A stretch of DNA of 64,000 nt from Hyalangium gracile (GCF_020103725.1 NZ_JAHXBG010000003.1:372001-436000); one strand, 5' to 3'. Counted from the stretch's first letter, positions 8,463 to 20,175 are shown. A program made the numbers and translations. Notes: generated by a model not told the origin, from the letters alone.

Positions 8463-9224
8463 ATGCCGATGATCGCGTTCTCCACCATCAAAGGCGGAGT
8501 CGGGAAGACCACCCTCTGTGTCCACGTCGCCGCGGCCCTGGCGGATGCCGGCCGCCGGGTGCTGTTGATGGACCTCGATCCGCAGGCGCATGCCTCGCTC
8601 GTGCTGGGCCTGGATCCCGCGGACGCGCCGTGCGTGGCGGACGCGTTCGGCCCTCGGCCCCGCCACCGGCTGGAGGAGGTGGTGGTGGCCTCGCCCAAGC
8701 GCCCCAACCTCTTCATCGCCCGCGCCCAGCCCCGCATGGCCGCCATGGAGCGAGAGCTCTTCCAGTGGGGCCACCGCCTGCAGGCCATCCCCCGGGCGCT
8801 CAAGACGCTGAGCTGGACTCCGGACATCATCATCGCCGACACGCCTCCGAACCTGGGCGCCTTCACCGAGGCGGTGCTCCACCACGCCGATGTAGTGGTC
8901 GCTCCCGTCCCCATGGGCGCCTTCGCGCTGCAGGGGCTGGGAGAGATAGAGACCGCCTGGCGCGACGCTCGCGAGGAAGGCGGCGAGCTGGTGGCCGTGG
9001 TCAACCTCTGGGACCGGCGCACCACCGCCACCAATGACGCGATGGATGCCGCGCTCGAGGAGTCCACCGTCCCCGTGCTGCGCACGCGCATCCCCCGCTC
9101 GGAGGCCATCAACCAGGCCGGGCTGGGCTACGAGGTGGTCTTCGACACCAGCCCCACCGCGCCAGGCGTGGAGGAATTGCGCGAGCTGGCGAAGGAGCTG
9201 GGCCGCCGCGCCGGGCTGCGCTGA
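8463..9224 (+). CDS. ParA/MinD-family ATPase
   Basis: This 253-aa P-loop ATPase has the deviant Walker A motif KGGVGKTT (10-17), the switch-I-like MDLDPQAHASLVLG, and Walker B region IIIADTPPNLG. It lacks an N-terminal DNA-binding domain, like orphan ParA proteins that place chemoreceptor arrays, polysaccharide or motility complexes. No ParB or parS-like site is visible beside it. The PilZ gene directly upstream, only 18 bases away, suggests co-expression. The chromosomal ParA itself is unlikely because the ParB partner is missing. Confidence 0.87.
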   Translation: MPMIAFSTIKGGVGKTTLCVHVAAALADAGRRVLLMDLDPQAHASLVLGLDPADAPCVADAFGPRPRHRLEEVVVASPKRPNLFIARAQPRMAAMERELFQWGHRLQAIPRALKTLSWTPDIIIADTPPNLGAFTEAVLHHADVVVAPVPMGAFALQGLGEIETAWRDAREEGGELVAVVNLWDRRTTATNDAMDAALEESTVPVLRTRIPRSEAINQAGLGYEVVFDTSPTAPGVEELRELAKELGRRAGLR

Positions 9225-9407
9225 GGCCAGAGGGCCGCCAGCCTCGGTGGCCTGCCGGAGGCCGAGCTCCCGGCCCCCGAATCACGAGCCGTCACATCCG
9301 CTGACAGAGCCCTCTACCGCGATCGAGACCTCCGCTGACGTGCCGCGGGGGCAGGCGGTGGGGGAGCACGGGAGCCGTGTGCCCTCGCCGAGGAGCGTGG
9401 CCCCGTC

Positions 9408-10460
9408 ATGCAAGCCCAGTCTTCCTCCCCTGCTGGCCCCACCGAGCACGTCGTGCCGTTCCTCGCGGGAGACGGCCGAGCGCTCAACCTGATCCACGTC
9501 CAGGGCGAGCAGGCCCCCACGCTGGGGCCGGTGGTGCTCGTCCATGGCGCGGGCGTGCGCGCCAACATCTTCCGCGCGCCCGTGCGGGAGACGCTCGTCG
9601 ACGCGCTGCTGGCTGCTGGCTACGACGTGTGGCTGGAGAACTGGCGCGCGAGCATCGACGTGGAGCCCAGCGAGTGGACGCTCGACCAGGCCGCCGTCCA
9701 TGACCACCCGAAGGCCATCCAGACGATCGTCCAGGAGACCGGCCGGGACGAGGTGAAGGCCATCATCCACTGCCAGGGCTCGACGAGCTTCATGCTCTCG
9801 GCCATGGCGGGGCTCGTCCCCCAGGTGAAGCTCATCATCAGCAACGCCGTCTCCCTGCACCCGGTGGTGCCACGCTCGGCGCGGCTCAAGGCCCGCTATG
9901 CCGTGCCGGTGGTGGCGAGGATGACGCCCTACCTGGACCCGCAGTGGGGCCTGCGCGCGGAGGGGTTCACGGCCCGAGCCATCACCCTGCTGGTGAAGGC
10001 CACCCACCACGAGTGCGACAACACGGTGTGCCGGCTGGCGAGCTTCACCTACGGCACGGGGTTCCCCACGCTCTGGCGGCACGAGAACCTCAACCCCGAG
10101 ACGCACGAGTGGCTGAAGCACGAGTTCGCCAAGGTGCCGCTCACCTTCTTCCAGCAGATGGCCGAGTGCCTGCGCGCCGGGCACCTGGTGCCGGTGGAGG
10201 GCTACCGGGAGCTGCCCGATGACGTGGCCGAGCGCCCTCCGGAGACGGATGCCCGCTTCGTCTTCCTGGCCGGGGAGCTGAACCGGTGCTTCCTGCCCGA
10301 GAGCCAGCGGCGCACCTACGAGCGGCTCTCCGCGCGCCGGCCCGGCTACCACGCGCTGCACGTGATTCCGGACTACGGCCACCTGGACATCTTCATGGGC
10401 CAGGACGCGGCCCGAGACGTCTTCCCCCTCATCCTCGCCGAGCTCGAAAAGCCGGCGTGA
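9408..10460 (+). CDS. Alpha/beta hydrolase with cysteine nucleophile
   Basis: This 350-aa alpha/beta-fold enzyme is the first gene of a six-gene operon. VVLVHGAG (about 42-49) forms the oxyanion-hole strand. The nucleophile elbow reads HCQGS, placing Cys122 where most lipases and esterases have Ser; Cys at this position is known in PHA synthases and dienelactone hydrolases. The late PDYGHLDIFMG provides the catalytic His. Hydrolases of this sort accompany or are fused to cholesterol-oxidase-like GMC enzymes in other bacteria, which matches the operon here. Likely substrates are acyl or sterol esters, or a PHA-like thioester; this is inferred. A GAGGAG lies about a dozen bases before the ATG. 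Confidence 0.83.
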   Translation: MQAQSSSPAGPTEHVVPFLAGDGRALNLIHVQGEQAPTLGPVVLVHGAGVRANIFRAPVRETLVDALLAAGYDVWLENWRASIDVEPSEWTLDQAAVHDHPKAIQTIVQETGRDEVKAIIHCQGSTSFMLSAMAGLVPQVKLIISNAVSLHPVVPRSARLKARYAVPVVARMTPYLDPQWGLRAEGFTARAITLLVKATHHECDNTVCRLASFTYGTGFPTLWRHENLNPETHEWLKHEFAKVPLTFFQQMAECLRAGHLVPVEGYRELPDDVAERPPETDARFVFLAGELNRCFLPESQRRTYERLSARRPGYHALHVIPDYGHLDIFMGQDAARDVFPLILAELEKPA

Positions 10461-10472
10461 CGGAGCGCTGCC

Positions 10473-11408
10473 ATGTGGATGATGCCCCGACGAATCAAGC
10501 GGCAGACCGGACGCTTCTCGAGAGTGGACGGCATTCCCTACGCGCTGCCCATCAACTCGCGCTCCTCCCCCGCCCTGATGGCGGCCTTCACCGTCGACGC
10601 GCGGCGGGCCGCCGGGCTGCTGCCCGGCAACGAGGTGCACCCGCTGAGGCTCTGGGGCAACAAGAGCCTGCTGCTCGTCACGGTCATCGACTACCGCGAC
10701 ACGGACATCGGACCCTACATCGAGTTCAGCGTCGCCATCGCGTGCACCCACGGCCGCAAGCCCGCTCCCCCGGTGCTGCCCCTGCTGTTCCAGAAGCACT
10801 ACGGGCTGGGCCAGTACGTGGTGGACCTGCCGGTGAGCACGGAGATCTCCGTGAAGGGCGGCAAGGGCATCTGGGGCATGCCCAAGCACCAGGCGAACCT
10901 GGACTTCCACATCAGCGAGCGCACCGTCAGCAGCCAGTACGACAAGGATGGGCAGCTCGCGGTGCGCATCGAGATCGACCGGCCCGGCAAGGCCTGGCTG
11001 CCGCTGCGCGCCAGCGGCGCCAACTACTGCCAGTTCCGCGGGATGCTGATGAAGTCCTTCATCTACTTCCGTGGGAAGTTCGCCTTCCGTCTCGGGAGGA
11101 AGGCCTCGGCCCGGCTCACCCTCGGAGACCATCCGCGCGTGCAGCCGCTCAAGAAGCTCGGTGCCTCCTCCCGCCCGCTCTTCGTCGGCTTCTTCCCCGA
11201 GTCGAGCGGCGTGCTGGACGATCACTTCGAGGCCTGGTTCCTCAGCTATCCCCAGCTCCCGCGGGAGCAGCCCGAGGGACTGGAGAGCGTGGTGGGGCTC
11301 GGCTTGAGCCAGAAGTGGCTGCCGCCTCCCCGAGCGGAAGGCGAGGACTCCGCGCCGCGCCGGCTCGAGGCCGTCACGGATGATGCGGGGATGGGAGCCC
11401 ACCCATGA
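10473..11408 (+). CDS. Acetoacetate decarboxylase family protein
   Basis: This 311-aa protein shows the family core GGKGIWGMPKHQANLDF (about 129-145), which contains the conserved Lys residues around the Schiff-base position of acetoacetate decarboxylase, and a following beta-rich barrel. Clear sequence similarity to true Adc is limited to this core. It probably belongs to the wider ADC-like group acting on other beta-keto or oxo acids. It starts 12 bases after the hydrolase gene, with GGAG seven bases before the ATG, and overlaps the next gene by four bases (ATGA), so it is firmly part of the operon. Confidence 0.8.
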   Translation: MWMMPRRIKRQTGRFSRVDGIPYALPINSRSSPALMAAFTVDARRAAGLLPGNEVHPLRLWGNKSLLLVTVIDYRDTDIGPYIEFSVAIACTHGRKPAPPVLPLLFQKHYGLGQYVVDLPVSTEISVKGGKGIWGMPKHQANLDFHISERTVSSQYDKDGQLAVRIEIDRPGKAWLPLRASGANYCQFRGMLMKSFIYFRGKFAFRLGRKASARLTLGDHPRVQPLKKLGASSRPLFVGFFPESSGVLDDHFEAWFLSYPQLPREQPEGLESVVGLGLSQKWLPPPRAEGEDSAPRRLEAVTDDAGMGAHP

Positions 11409-11956
11409 GGCGCACGGTCCTTCACATGCTCAACGCGTGCCTGCTGTTCCTCTGTGCCTCGATGTACCTGGGGACCGGCTGGTCGCTGGTGCTCTTCTCG
11501 TTCCCCATCGCTCCGCAGCTCACGGTGGACAACTACTACCTCCAGTTCGTCCCCCAGGTGACCGCCGCCACCCGGTTCTTCACCTGGATGACGCTGGTGA
11601 TGCTGGTGTCCGCCGTCGTGCTGTTCATCGCCGAGCGCAAGAGCCCGCTGCGCTGGTACCCCGTCATCGTCTTCCTGGGCGTCGTGGCCGCCACGCTCCT
11701 CACCCGGTTCCTCATCTTCCGGTACAACGCGGAGATGGCCTCGGGCATCCGGGACCCCGAGCGCCTGCGCGAAGTGCTCGCCGGGTGGATGACCACCAAC
11801 CGCATCCGCGTGGGGCTGTGGACCGTGCAGTGGCTCGCCATGATGGGCTACTTCGCCCACAAGCTGCTGCGAGCCGCTCAGCCCGCTCACGCCGAGACCC
11901 GGAAGCCGGCCCAGGAGGGGACGGGCGTCCGCCGGTGGGTGGAGGCCCGGTCATGA
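11405..11956 (+). CDS. Four-helix membrane protein of a lipid-type operon
   Basis: This 183-aa protein has hydrophobic segments around residues 8-30, 55-75, 83-102 and 137-155, separated by charged loops. The TTNRIRVGLWTVQW stretch before the last helix resembles the Asn/Arg-Trp pattern of DUF1772 (anthrone-oxygenase-like) membrane proteins, but the match is too slight for a firm family call. It overlaps both neighbours by four bases (ATGA at each end). GGGAG lies eight bases before its ATG. It probably works at the inner membrane with the other operon products. Confidence 0.65.
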   Translation: MRRTVLHMLNACLLFLCASMYLGTGWSLVLFSFPIAPQLTVDNYYLQFVPQVTAATRFFTWMTLVMLVSAVVLFIAERKSPLRWYPVIVFLGVVAATLLTRFLIFRYNAEMASGIRDPERLREVLAGWMTTNRIRVGLWTVQWLAMMGYFAHKLLRAAQPAHAETRKPAQEGTGVRRWVEARS

Positions 11957-13962
11957 GGGGACGGACTGAGCGCTGGCTGCGCTGGATCCTGCGAGCCATC
12001 TCCGTCGCCACGGTGGTGAGCGGGGCCGTCCAGCTCGTCGCTCCGGGCTTCGAGCTCGGGTTCCTTCGCGCGGAGTCGACTCCGACGAGCCGCCACTTCT
12101 TCGGCATCGTCGGCATGTTCATGGTCCTCTTCGGCGGCCTGCTGCTCCATGCGCTGGTCCGCCCGAAGGAGAACCCGGCTGCCTTCGTGTGGGCCGGCAT
12201 CCAGAAGCTCGGCGCGTGCGTCGCGGTGAGCCTGGGCGTCGCGCGTGGCATCTTCTCGCCGCTCGCCCTCGGGGTCGCCGGGTTCGATCTGCTCTCAGGA
12301 GTGCTGATCCTGGGCTACCTGGGCCTGATGCGCCGTGCCGAGCGCATGGCGACGGTGTACCCGCCTCTCAAGTCCGCGCCCGTGGCCGAGCCGCTCCCGG
12401 CGCCCTCCCCTGTCACTGTCCCCATGGCCGCGGATGGCCGCAAGCGGGCCATCATCCTCGCGGGCGGCGGCATGCGCGTGGCCTGGCAGGCCGGCGTCCT
12501 GCGCGCGCTCGACGAGGAGGGTCTCCGCTTCACGCACGGCGACGGAACCTCCGGCGGCATCATCAACCTGGCGATGCTGCTGTCAGGCCAGTCGCCTCAG
12601 GAGATGTGCGACCGCTGGCGGACGCTGCGGGTGAAGGAGTTCGTCTCCTTCGTCTCTCCCGAGAAGTACCTGACGGCGTGGAACATGGAGGCCCTGGGCG
12701 ATGCGGATGGAATCGTCGACCACGTCTTCCCGCACCTCGGTATCAACGTGGAGGCCATCCGCGCCAACACCTCCATGGCGGGCACCTTCAACGTCTGCGA
12801 CTTCACGCGCAAGACAAACGAGGCCATCCCCCACACCCGCGTGGACCAGGAGCTGCTCGTCGCGGGCATCTCGCTGCCCATCTTCATGCCTCCGGTCCGC
12901 AAGAACGGCGGGCTGTACACGGACTCCGTGTGGATCCAGGACGCCAACCTGCTCGAGGCGGTGCGCCGCGGCGCCAATGAGCTGTGGGTGCTGTGGTGCA
13001 TTGGCAACACGCCCACCTATCGGCGCGGCGTGTTCCACCAGTACGTCCATATGATCGAGATGAGCGCCAATGGCGCCCTCTTCGAGCAGCTCGAGCGCAT
13101 CCAGGAGCTGAACGATCGCATCCGCGCCGGCGAGGTGGTCCACGGCCACCGCCAGCCCATCGTCGTCCACCTCATCAAGCCCGAGCGCCCCCTGCCGCTG
13201 GATCCGGACTTCTACGCCGGCCACGTCACCGCCGGCACCCTCATCGACCTCGGGTACGCGGACGCCCAGCGCTACCTCGCGACCCGCGGCGACTCAGGCC
13301 TCCCGCTCACTCCGGAGATCACTCGAATGAACGCACCCGCCCCCGAACTCACCTTCCGCGAGACCATGTCCGGTCCCCTGGCCCTCGACGAGACCGACCC
13401 CACCGTGGGCGCCGGCAAGGGCCGCCACACACCCTTCACCTTCCACGCCACCATCAGCGTGGATGACATGGAGGCCTTCATCCGAGACCCGGCGCACGCG
13501 GCCCGGCTCGTGGCCCACGTCTCCTATCCGCCCTTCGGCGACAACATCCCGGTGAAGCGCGGCAGCTTCAACCTGTTCAAGTCCGGCGACGATCCGAACG
13601 TCCGGCTGATGACCTATGGCATGGCCTTCGAGCACCAGGGCCGCGAGTACTACCTGGCGGGCACGAAGACCATCCGCGACGAGCCGGGACCGGACCTGTG
13701 GCGGGACACCACCCGGCTCTACTGTCGCCTCCACGAGGGCCAGGACGAGCGCGGACCGGTGGTGGGCGCGGGCGTGCTCAAGCTGGGCCTGGGCGACGTG
13801 CTCAAGATCGTCTCCAGCATGCGCTCGGCGCGGGAAGGCGTCGATGGCCCCCAGGCGGTGATGCGCTTCGGCCGGTTCTTCCTCGGCACCCTCTGGGACG
13901 TCTACGCCCCCATGGCCCGCGAGCCAGATGCCGTGGAGCGCGAGGCCATCTCTCCCCCCTGA
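11953..13962 (+). CDS. Membrane-anchored patatin-like phospholipase with GMC-associated C-terminal domain
   Basis: This 669-aa three-part protein starts with about four transmembrane helices (roughly 10-135). A patatin-like domain follows from about 155: the oxyanion loop AGGGMR, the nucleophile Ser in GTSGG, and YTDSVWIQD, which carries the catalytic-dyad Asp in a variant form of the usual DGG/DGA. From about 460 there is a separate domain (LTFRETMSGPL onward, with RGSFNLF and TMSG-type motifs) that I associate with proteins partnering cholesterol-oxidase-type GMC enzymes. The true start is the ATG at 11953, overlapping the upstream stop. Predicted activity is hydrolysis of acyl groups at the membrane. 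The fusion of these three parts is unusual. Confidence 0.8.
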   Translation: MRGRTERWLRWILRAISVATVVSGAVQLVAPGFELGFLRAESTPTSRHFFGIVGMFMVLFGGLLLHALVRPKENPAAFVWAGIQKLGACVAVSLGVARGIFSPLALGVAGFDLLSGVLILGYLGLMRRAERMATVYPPLKSAPVAEPLPAPSPVTVPMAADGRKRAIILAGGGMRVAWQAGVLRALDEEGLRFTHGDGTSGGIINLAMLLSGQSPQEMCDRWRTLRVKEFVSFVSPEKYLTAWNMEALGDADGIVDHVFPHLGINVEAIRANTSMAGTFNVCDFTRKTNEAIPHTRVDQELLVAGISLPIFMPPVRKNGGLYTDSVWIQDANLLEAVRRGANELWVLWCIGNTPTYRRGVFHQYVHMIEMSANGALFEQLERIQELNDRIRAGEVVHGHRQPIVVHLIKPERPLPLDPDFYAGHVTAGTLIDLGYADAQRYLATRGDSGLPLTPEITRMNAPAPELTFRETMSGPLALDETDPTVGAGKGRHTPFTFHATISVDDMEAFIRDPAHAARLVAHVSYPPFGDNIPVKRGSFNLFKSGDDPNVRLMTYGMAFEHQGREYYLAGTKTIRDEPGPDLWRDTTRLYCRLHEGQDERGPVVGAGVLKLGLGDVLKIVSSMRSAREGVDGPQAVMRFGRFFLGTLWDVYAPMAREPDAVEREAISPP

Positions 13963-13977
13963 GCCAGGAGCCGCGCC

Positions 13978-15719
<1,742 letters not shown>

Positions 15720-15741
<22 letters not shown>

Positions 15742-17435
15742 TCGCCGCGCCGGCGCCCTCTCCGGCCAGGCCGCCCCGGCGCCCACCCGGCCGACGGATG
15801 GTGTCCTGGCTGGATCCCCTCATGCTGGCCAGGACCGGCGTGCGGGCCGCCATCTCGGCCACCATTGGCAAGCAGGCCGATCGCCGGCTGCTGGATGCGC
15901 TGGCGGCTCCCGAGGTGGAGCCCTGTGACTTCTCCGTCGATGCAGCGGGCAAGTCTCGGAAGGAGCTCTGGCTCGACTACGTGGCGGACCTCGGGGATGG
16001 CTGGGACTCCACGTACGCGGTGGCCCAGACGGTGGCGCGGCCCACGCTCACGGTGACGGATGAGACGGGCACCTCCTACGAGACGCATGGCGGCGAGGTG
16101 CTCGTGTTCGGCGGGGACGAGGTGTACCCGACCGCGAGCGTGAAGGCGTATGACGAGCGGACCCTCCAGCCCTGGACCGCGGCGATGCGTGGCCAGCGCC
16201 CGCCGCCCCACCTGTTCGCCGTCCCGGGGAACCATGACTGGTATGACGGGCTCGTCTCCTTCATCCGCCTGTTCTGCCAGGGCCGCAGCCCCGCCGGCTG
16301 GCAGACACACCAGCGGCGCAGCTACTTCGCCGTGAAGCTGCCGCACGGGTGGTGGCTGATTGGCACGGACATGCAGCTCGAGTCGGACATCGATCAGCCC
16401 CAGGTCTGCTACTTCCAGGAGATCGCGAAGCTGATGCGCGAGGAGGACCGCGTCATCCTCTGTCTCGCGGAGCCTGCGTGGCTGGTCGCCCAGGTCCGTC
16501 CTCCCGACCACAGATCCTATCTGGAGAACAACCTCTCCTTCCTGGAGGACCAGGTCCTCGGCAAGAAGGTCAGCGTCTTCCTCGCGGGGGATCTCCACCA
16601 CTACCGGCGCCACGCGAACGACGAAGGGCGACAGAAGATCATCGCGGGAGGTGGCGGTGCCTTCCTGCACCCGACCCACGTGCCCCGGAAGGAAGCTCCG
16701 CTGGCGGAGGGCTTCACCGCTCGCAAGTGCTTCCCCAGCGCCAAGGAGTCCCGACGGGCGTGCTGGCGCAACCTGGGGCTCGTGACGAGCAATCCCCGCT
16801 TCGGCGTCCTCACGGGCCTGCTCTACATGCTGCTGGCCTGGGCGCTCGCGGTGAACATCGGCTCGGCGAGCGTCACGGGCGCCGTGGGGCTCGTGGTGGG
16901 CACGGCGCTCGCCAGCCCGGGCATCACGATCATCTCCGCGCTGGTCATCCTGGGGCTGATTGGCTTCGCGGACTCGCGCTTCGGGCGCTGGCGCTGGCTC
17001 GTGGGCCTGCTGCACGGCCTGGTGCACCTGACCGCAGCGTTCCTGATCGCCTGGGGCGTGGCTCACCTCATGAGCTCCGCCGTGGGCCTGTCGTTCCGCA
17101 ACCCCGTGCGGGACTTGATCAGCGCCGTGCTCATCTTCGCCGGCGGCTTCCTGGCCGGACCGACGATCATGGGGCTCTACCTGCTGATCTCGCTCAATGG
17201 CTTCGGCGCCCACCCGAACGAGGCGTTCTCCTCCCTGGCCATCCCGGACTGGAAGAACTTCATCCGGCTGCGCATCGCCCCGGATGGACGCCTGTGGCTC
17301 TTCCCCATCGGCCTGCGTCGCGTCCCCCGCTCGTGGAAGCCGGGGGAGACGGCTCGCGATCCCGAGTGGGTGCCGGACCCTCGGGACCGGCGAGCCACGC
17401 CTCCCGCCCTCATCGAGCCGCCCCTCGTCCTCTGA
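15720..17435 (+). CDS. Membrane-anchored metallophosphoesterase
   Basis: This 571-aa protein has a calcineurin-like phosphoesterase domain (about 80-330) and a C-terminal membrane domain. Metal-site motifs visible are VADLGDGWDST, GGDEVYP, the clear GNHDWYDG, and AGDLHHYRRH. Four to five hydrophobic helices follow (about 365-490). It ends the six-gene operon, overlapping the GMC gene by 22 bases. A role in dephosphorylating a lipid intermediate at the membrane fits the neighbours but is inference. It could also be a regulatory phosphodiesterase. Confidence 0.85.
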
Positions 17436-17436
17436 G

Positions 17437-20136
17437 TCAGATCGGCGCCGGAGGCATCAGGTACTCGAGCAGCGTCCAGGCCTTGTGCCAGTCGGGCGCC
17501 CGCTGGGCGATCATGTGGTGCAGCCACTGGATCACGGACGGAGGCGGAGGCGTGCCTCGGTGCTCGAGCGCCGCCTTCGCGCTGGCCAGCATGCGCGGAA
17601 TGTACGCGGCAGGCGCGCACCCGGCCTGCGCCAGCGCCTTGTCCCACTGACCCTGGCGGAACAGGGCGTCGATCTCCTCGCAGAAGACCTCGGGCAGCCG
17701 CTGCCAGAGCTCCTTCCGGATCGCTCCATCATGGGAGTCCGGTCGCCCGGCGCGGATGGCCTGCCGGACATGCTCCGGGGGAATCTGCTCCCACACCACG
17801 GGGAGCGGCTCGCTGCCCCAGGGCTCCGTCTGCTGGGTCCAGACCCGCACGAACGCGTCCCAGTGCTCCTTGCGGAAGAACCGGCACGCGTCCTCCTCGC
17901 CCAGGAGCGAGCGGTAGCGCTTGCTGGCCAGCACTTCGACGGCTTCCGGCGGCAGGAAGTGCCAGAAGATCCTGGCGTGGTCCTCCCAGGGATGAAGGAA
18001 CTGAGGCAGCTCCGACGCGCCCGAGGCGAGCCACGCCGTCCAGATCCTCCGAACGCACTGCTCCCAGTCCACGCCCCGCCGCCGCGCATACTCCGGCAGC
18101 ATCGCCCCCAGCGCGTGCCAGGAGACGGACTGGTTCACATCGCTCAGCGAGAGCGGACTCTGCTGCAGCAGCCGGAGCAGGCGCTCGGGCTGGAGCAGCA
18201 GCGGAATCGCCGAGGAAGGCGTGGCCAGCGGGCCCAGCCCCTCCAGCAGCCGGCCCCCCAGCAGCAGCAGCGGCATCAGCCACCGCTCGGGCATGCGCCG
18301 CTCCTGCGTCGAGCGGTACGAGGCCATGTACACCAGCCACCGCCGGGCCTCGGCGGACGGCTTCGTGCACCAGGAGTCCAGCGAGAGGTCCGAGCCCGGA
18401 GGCAGCACCTCGGACAGCGCCAGCAGCGCGGCGTACCAGATGCGGCGATCGACCAGCAGGGACTCCCGCGTGGGAGACCCCTCATAGGCAATGCGCGGAC
18501 GGGGAAGGCCCGCCGCGTCCGGGACGACGAGGGCCCGCTGCACGCGGAGCGCTCCCAGGCGCAGCTCGTCGGGAACCGGCTTGCCCTCCAGCACGAGCAG
18601 GCCGAGCACCCGGAAGGTGGCCTCGAGCGCCGCCACCCACTCGGGAGAGCGCAGATCCGGTGACTGGAGCACCCCTCGCACGAGCGCGAAGTCGTTGCTC
18701 CGGCAGCGCTCGAGCAGGGCCTCGAACACCGTCGCCGCGTGCTCCTGGCGCAGCAGGACGGCGCCCCAGACGTGGGGCCCCTGCTCGAGCGTCTCGAGGA
18801 TGCACTGCTCCAGCAGCCCCGCCAGCACCCACGGAGGATGAAAGGAATACCGCTGAGGCTGCCGCTCGCGCAGCAGATCCAGCTCGCGCAGGGCCCGCAC
18901 CACCCGGAACGCATCCGGAGGGAGTCGGCCTCGCAGCTTCTCCAGGCTGGCGCGATCCACCTTCAGCCCCTGACGCTCCAGCTCCCTGAGCCACTCGAGG
19001 TCCGCCTCGTCCGGCCGCGAGTGCGCCAGGGCGTGCCAGGCGTCCAGCGGACGGGCCTCGAACCACGGCACCTCGCTCTCCAGGAGCATGCGCCGGCCCA
19101 TGATCTGGAGCCGCTTCCAGAGCCCCTCCTGCGACAGCTCGACCTCCTCCGCCTGCTGCATGCGCATCCGGAGGAAGAGCCGAGCCACGTCCGCCCCGCT
19201 CCGCGCCTTGGCCAGCGCCCCGGAGGAGTCCCCTCGCCTGGCGAAGGTGGCGAAGAGGGCGATCAGCCCCAGCGCCGTGCCCACCGTGTCGATGCGGGCG
19301 AGCACCTCCGGCGTCTCCAGCCACCGCAGGCAGTCCTCCTCGACGAAGCCATCCACCGTGATGCGCTCGCCCACCCACTCCACCAATTCGTGGAGCCACG
19401 CGCGGACCTCCGGGCTGCTCACCGGATGCCACGCCAGCGGCGACTGCCTCCAGGCAACCGGGGACTCGGGGAGCTCGCGAAGGGGGCGGGCACCGCGCTC
19501 GGCCTCGTGCTCCACGACTCGCGGGGCCGCAGCCTCCGTGGCCACGCAGATCTTCAGCTCGGACGCCATGGCCGCCCGCTGGGGAACACCGTCCGCGGAG
19601 GCCAGCTTGATGAAGACCGCGCCGCGCTCCGGGAGCTGGCGCTCGGCCTCGGCCCACGTCTGGGCCTGGAGGAACACCGCCAGCCCACGCGCCTCGAGCC
19701 ACTGGCCGACCAGCGTCCGACCCGAGCCGCTCGGGGCCTGCCACCAGAGCGGCCAGGTGGAGGGATCACGCACCTGCGCCGGGATGCCCGGAGGCAGTGC
19801 ATCGCGTCGGAGATCGAGCGAACGGACCGGCACGTCCCGCAGCCGCACCCGCGCGCCTCCGGACGGCCGCGTGGGCTGCAGCTCCGTGAGCTGCTCGTCC
19901 ACCTCTTCCTGAGTCATCTCCAGGACTTCGGAGAGCGCATGTCGGACTTCCGGGCGCTGATCGAGCCACTCCAGCGCCTCTCCCGAATCGAACTTCCCGA
20001 GATAGGTCGCGAGCGACGTCTCCTTGATCCGCTCTGTCCGAGGCCACGACCGGGACTTACGCAACCGTTGTGCCAGTTCGACGAAGCTTTGCACTCGTGG
20101 CTCCAGCTCCTCCATCCGGTCGCGAATCCAGCCCAT
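17437..20136 (-). CDS. Large unrecognised protein with degenerate P-loop
   Basis: This 899-aa cytoplasmic protein belongs to no family I recognise. It opens with a helical region (1-90). At 134-141 (APSGSGRT) there is a P-loop-like motif in which the usual Lys is Arg. No convincing Walker B acidic pair follows (GAVFIKLAS), so ATP hydrolysis is doubtful. The remaining 700 residues look like helical repeats rich in Trp, Leu and Arg. The ATG at 20136 was chosen because GGGGAGGAG ends eight bases upstream. A patterned promoter region precedes it. The stop lies 2 bases past the convergent phosphoesterase stop. The layout resembles STAND-like scaffolds, but this remains tentative. Confidence 0.75.
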   Translation of the reverse strand: MGWIRDRMEELEPRVQSFVELAQRLRKSRSWPRTERIKETSLATYLGKFDSGEALEWLDQRPEVRHALSEVLEMTQEEVDEQLTELQPTRPSGGARVRLRDVPVRSLDLRRDALPPGIPAQVRDPSTWPLWWQAPSGSGRTLVGQWLEARGLAVFLQAQTWAEAERQLPERGAVFIKLASADGVPQRAAMASELKICVATEAAAPRVVEHEAERGARPLRELPESPVAWRQSPLAWHPVSSPEVRAWLHELVEWVGERITVDGFVEEDCLRWLETPEVLARIDTVGTALGLIALFATFARRGDSSGALAKARSGADVARLFLRMRMQQAEEVELSQEGLWKRLQIMGRRMLLESEVPWFEARPLDAWHALAHSRPDEADLEWLRELERQGLKVDRASLEKLRGRLPPDAFRVVRALRELDLLRERQPQRYSFHPPWVLAGLLEQCILETLEQGPHVWGAVLLRQEHAATVFEALLERCRSNDFALVRGVLQSPDLRSPEWVAALEATFRVLGLLVLEGKPVPDELRLGALRVQRALVVPDAAGLPRPRIAYEGSPTRESLLVDRRIWYAALLALSEVLPPGSDLSLDSWCTKPSAEARRWLVYMASYRSTQERRMPERWLMPLLLLGGRLLEGLGPLATPSSAIPLLLQPERLLRLLQQSPLSLSDVNQSVSWHALGAMLPEYARRRGVDWEQCVRRIWTAWLASGASELPQFLHPWEDHARIFWHFLPPEAVEVLASKRYRSLLGEEDACRFFRKEHWDAFVRVWTQQTEPWGSEPLPVVWEQIPPEHVRQAIRAGRPDSHDGAIRKELWQRLPEVFCEEIDALFRQGQWDKALAQAGCAPAAYIPRMLASAKAALEHRGTPPPPSVIQWLHHMIAQRAPDWHKAWTLLEYLMPPAPI

Positions 20137-20158
20137 GTGGAGCTCCTCCCCGCGGCGC

Positions 20159-20164
20159 ACTATA
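20159..20164 (-). promoter_or_regulatory. Possible -10 element (TATAGT) before the 899-aa gene
   Basis: On the minus strand TATAGT stands in an unusually AT-rich patch between the 11-bp repeat array and the GGGGAGGAG ribosome-binding site. Transcription from here would give a very short leader. Strength and sigma factor are unknown. Confidence 0.35.
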
Positions 20165-20175
20165 ATCAAACTGGC

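Noticed and set aside
17437-20136. 899-aa protein as an active AAA+ or NACHT ATPase
   Set aside because: The P-loop Lys is Arg and no acidic Walker B follows at the expected distance. Only a degenerate nucleotide-binding-like motif can be claimed.
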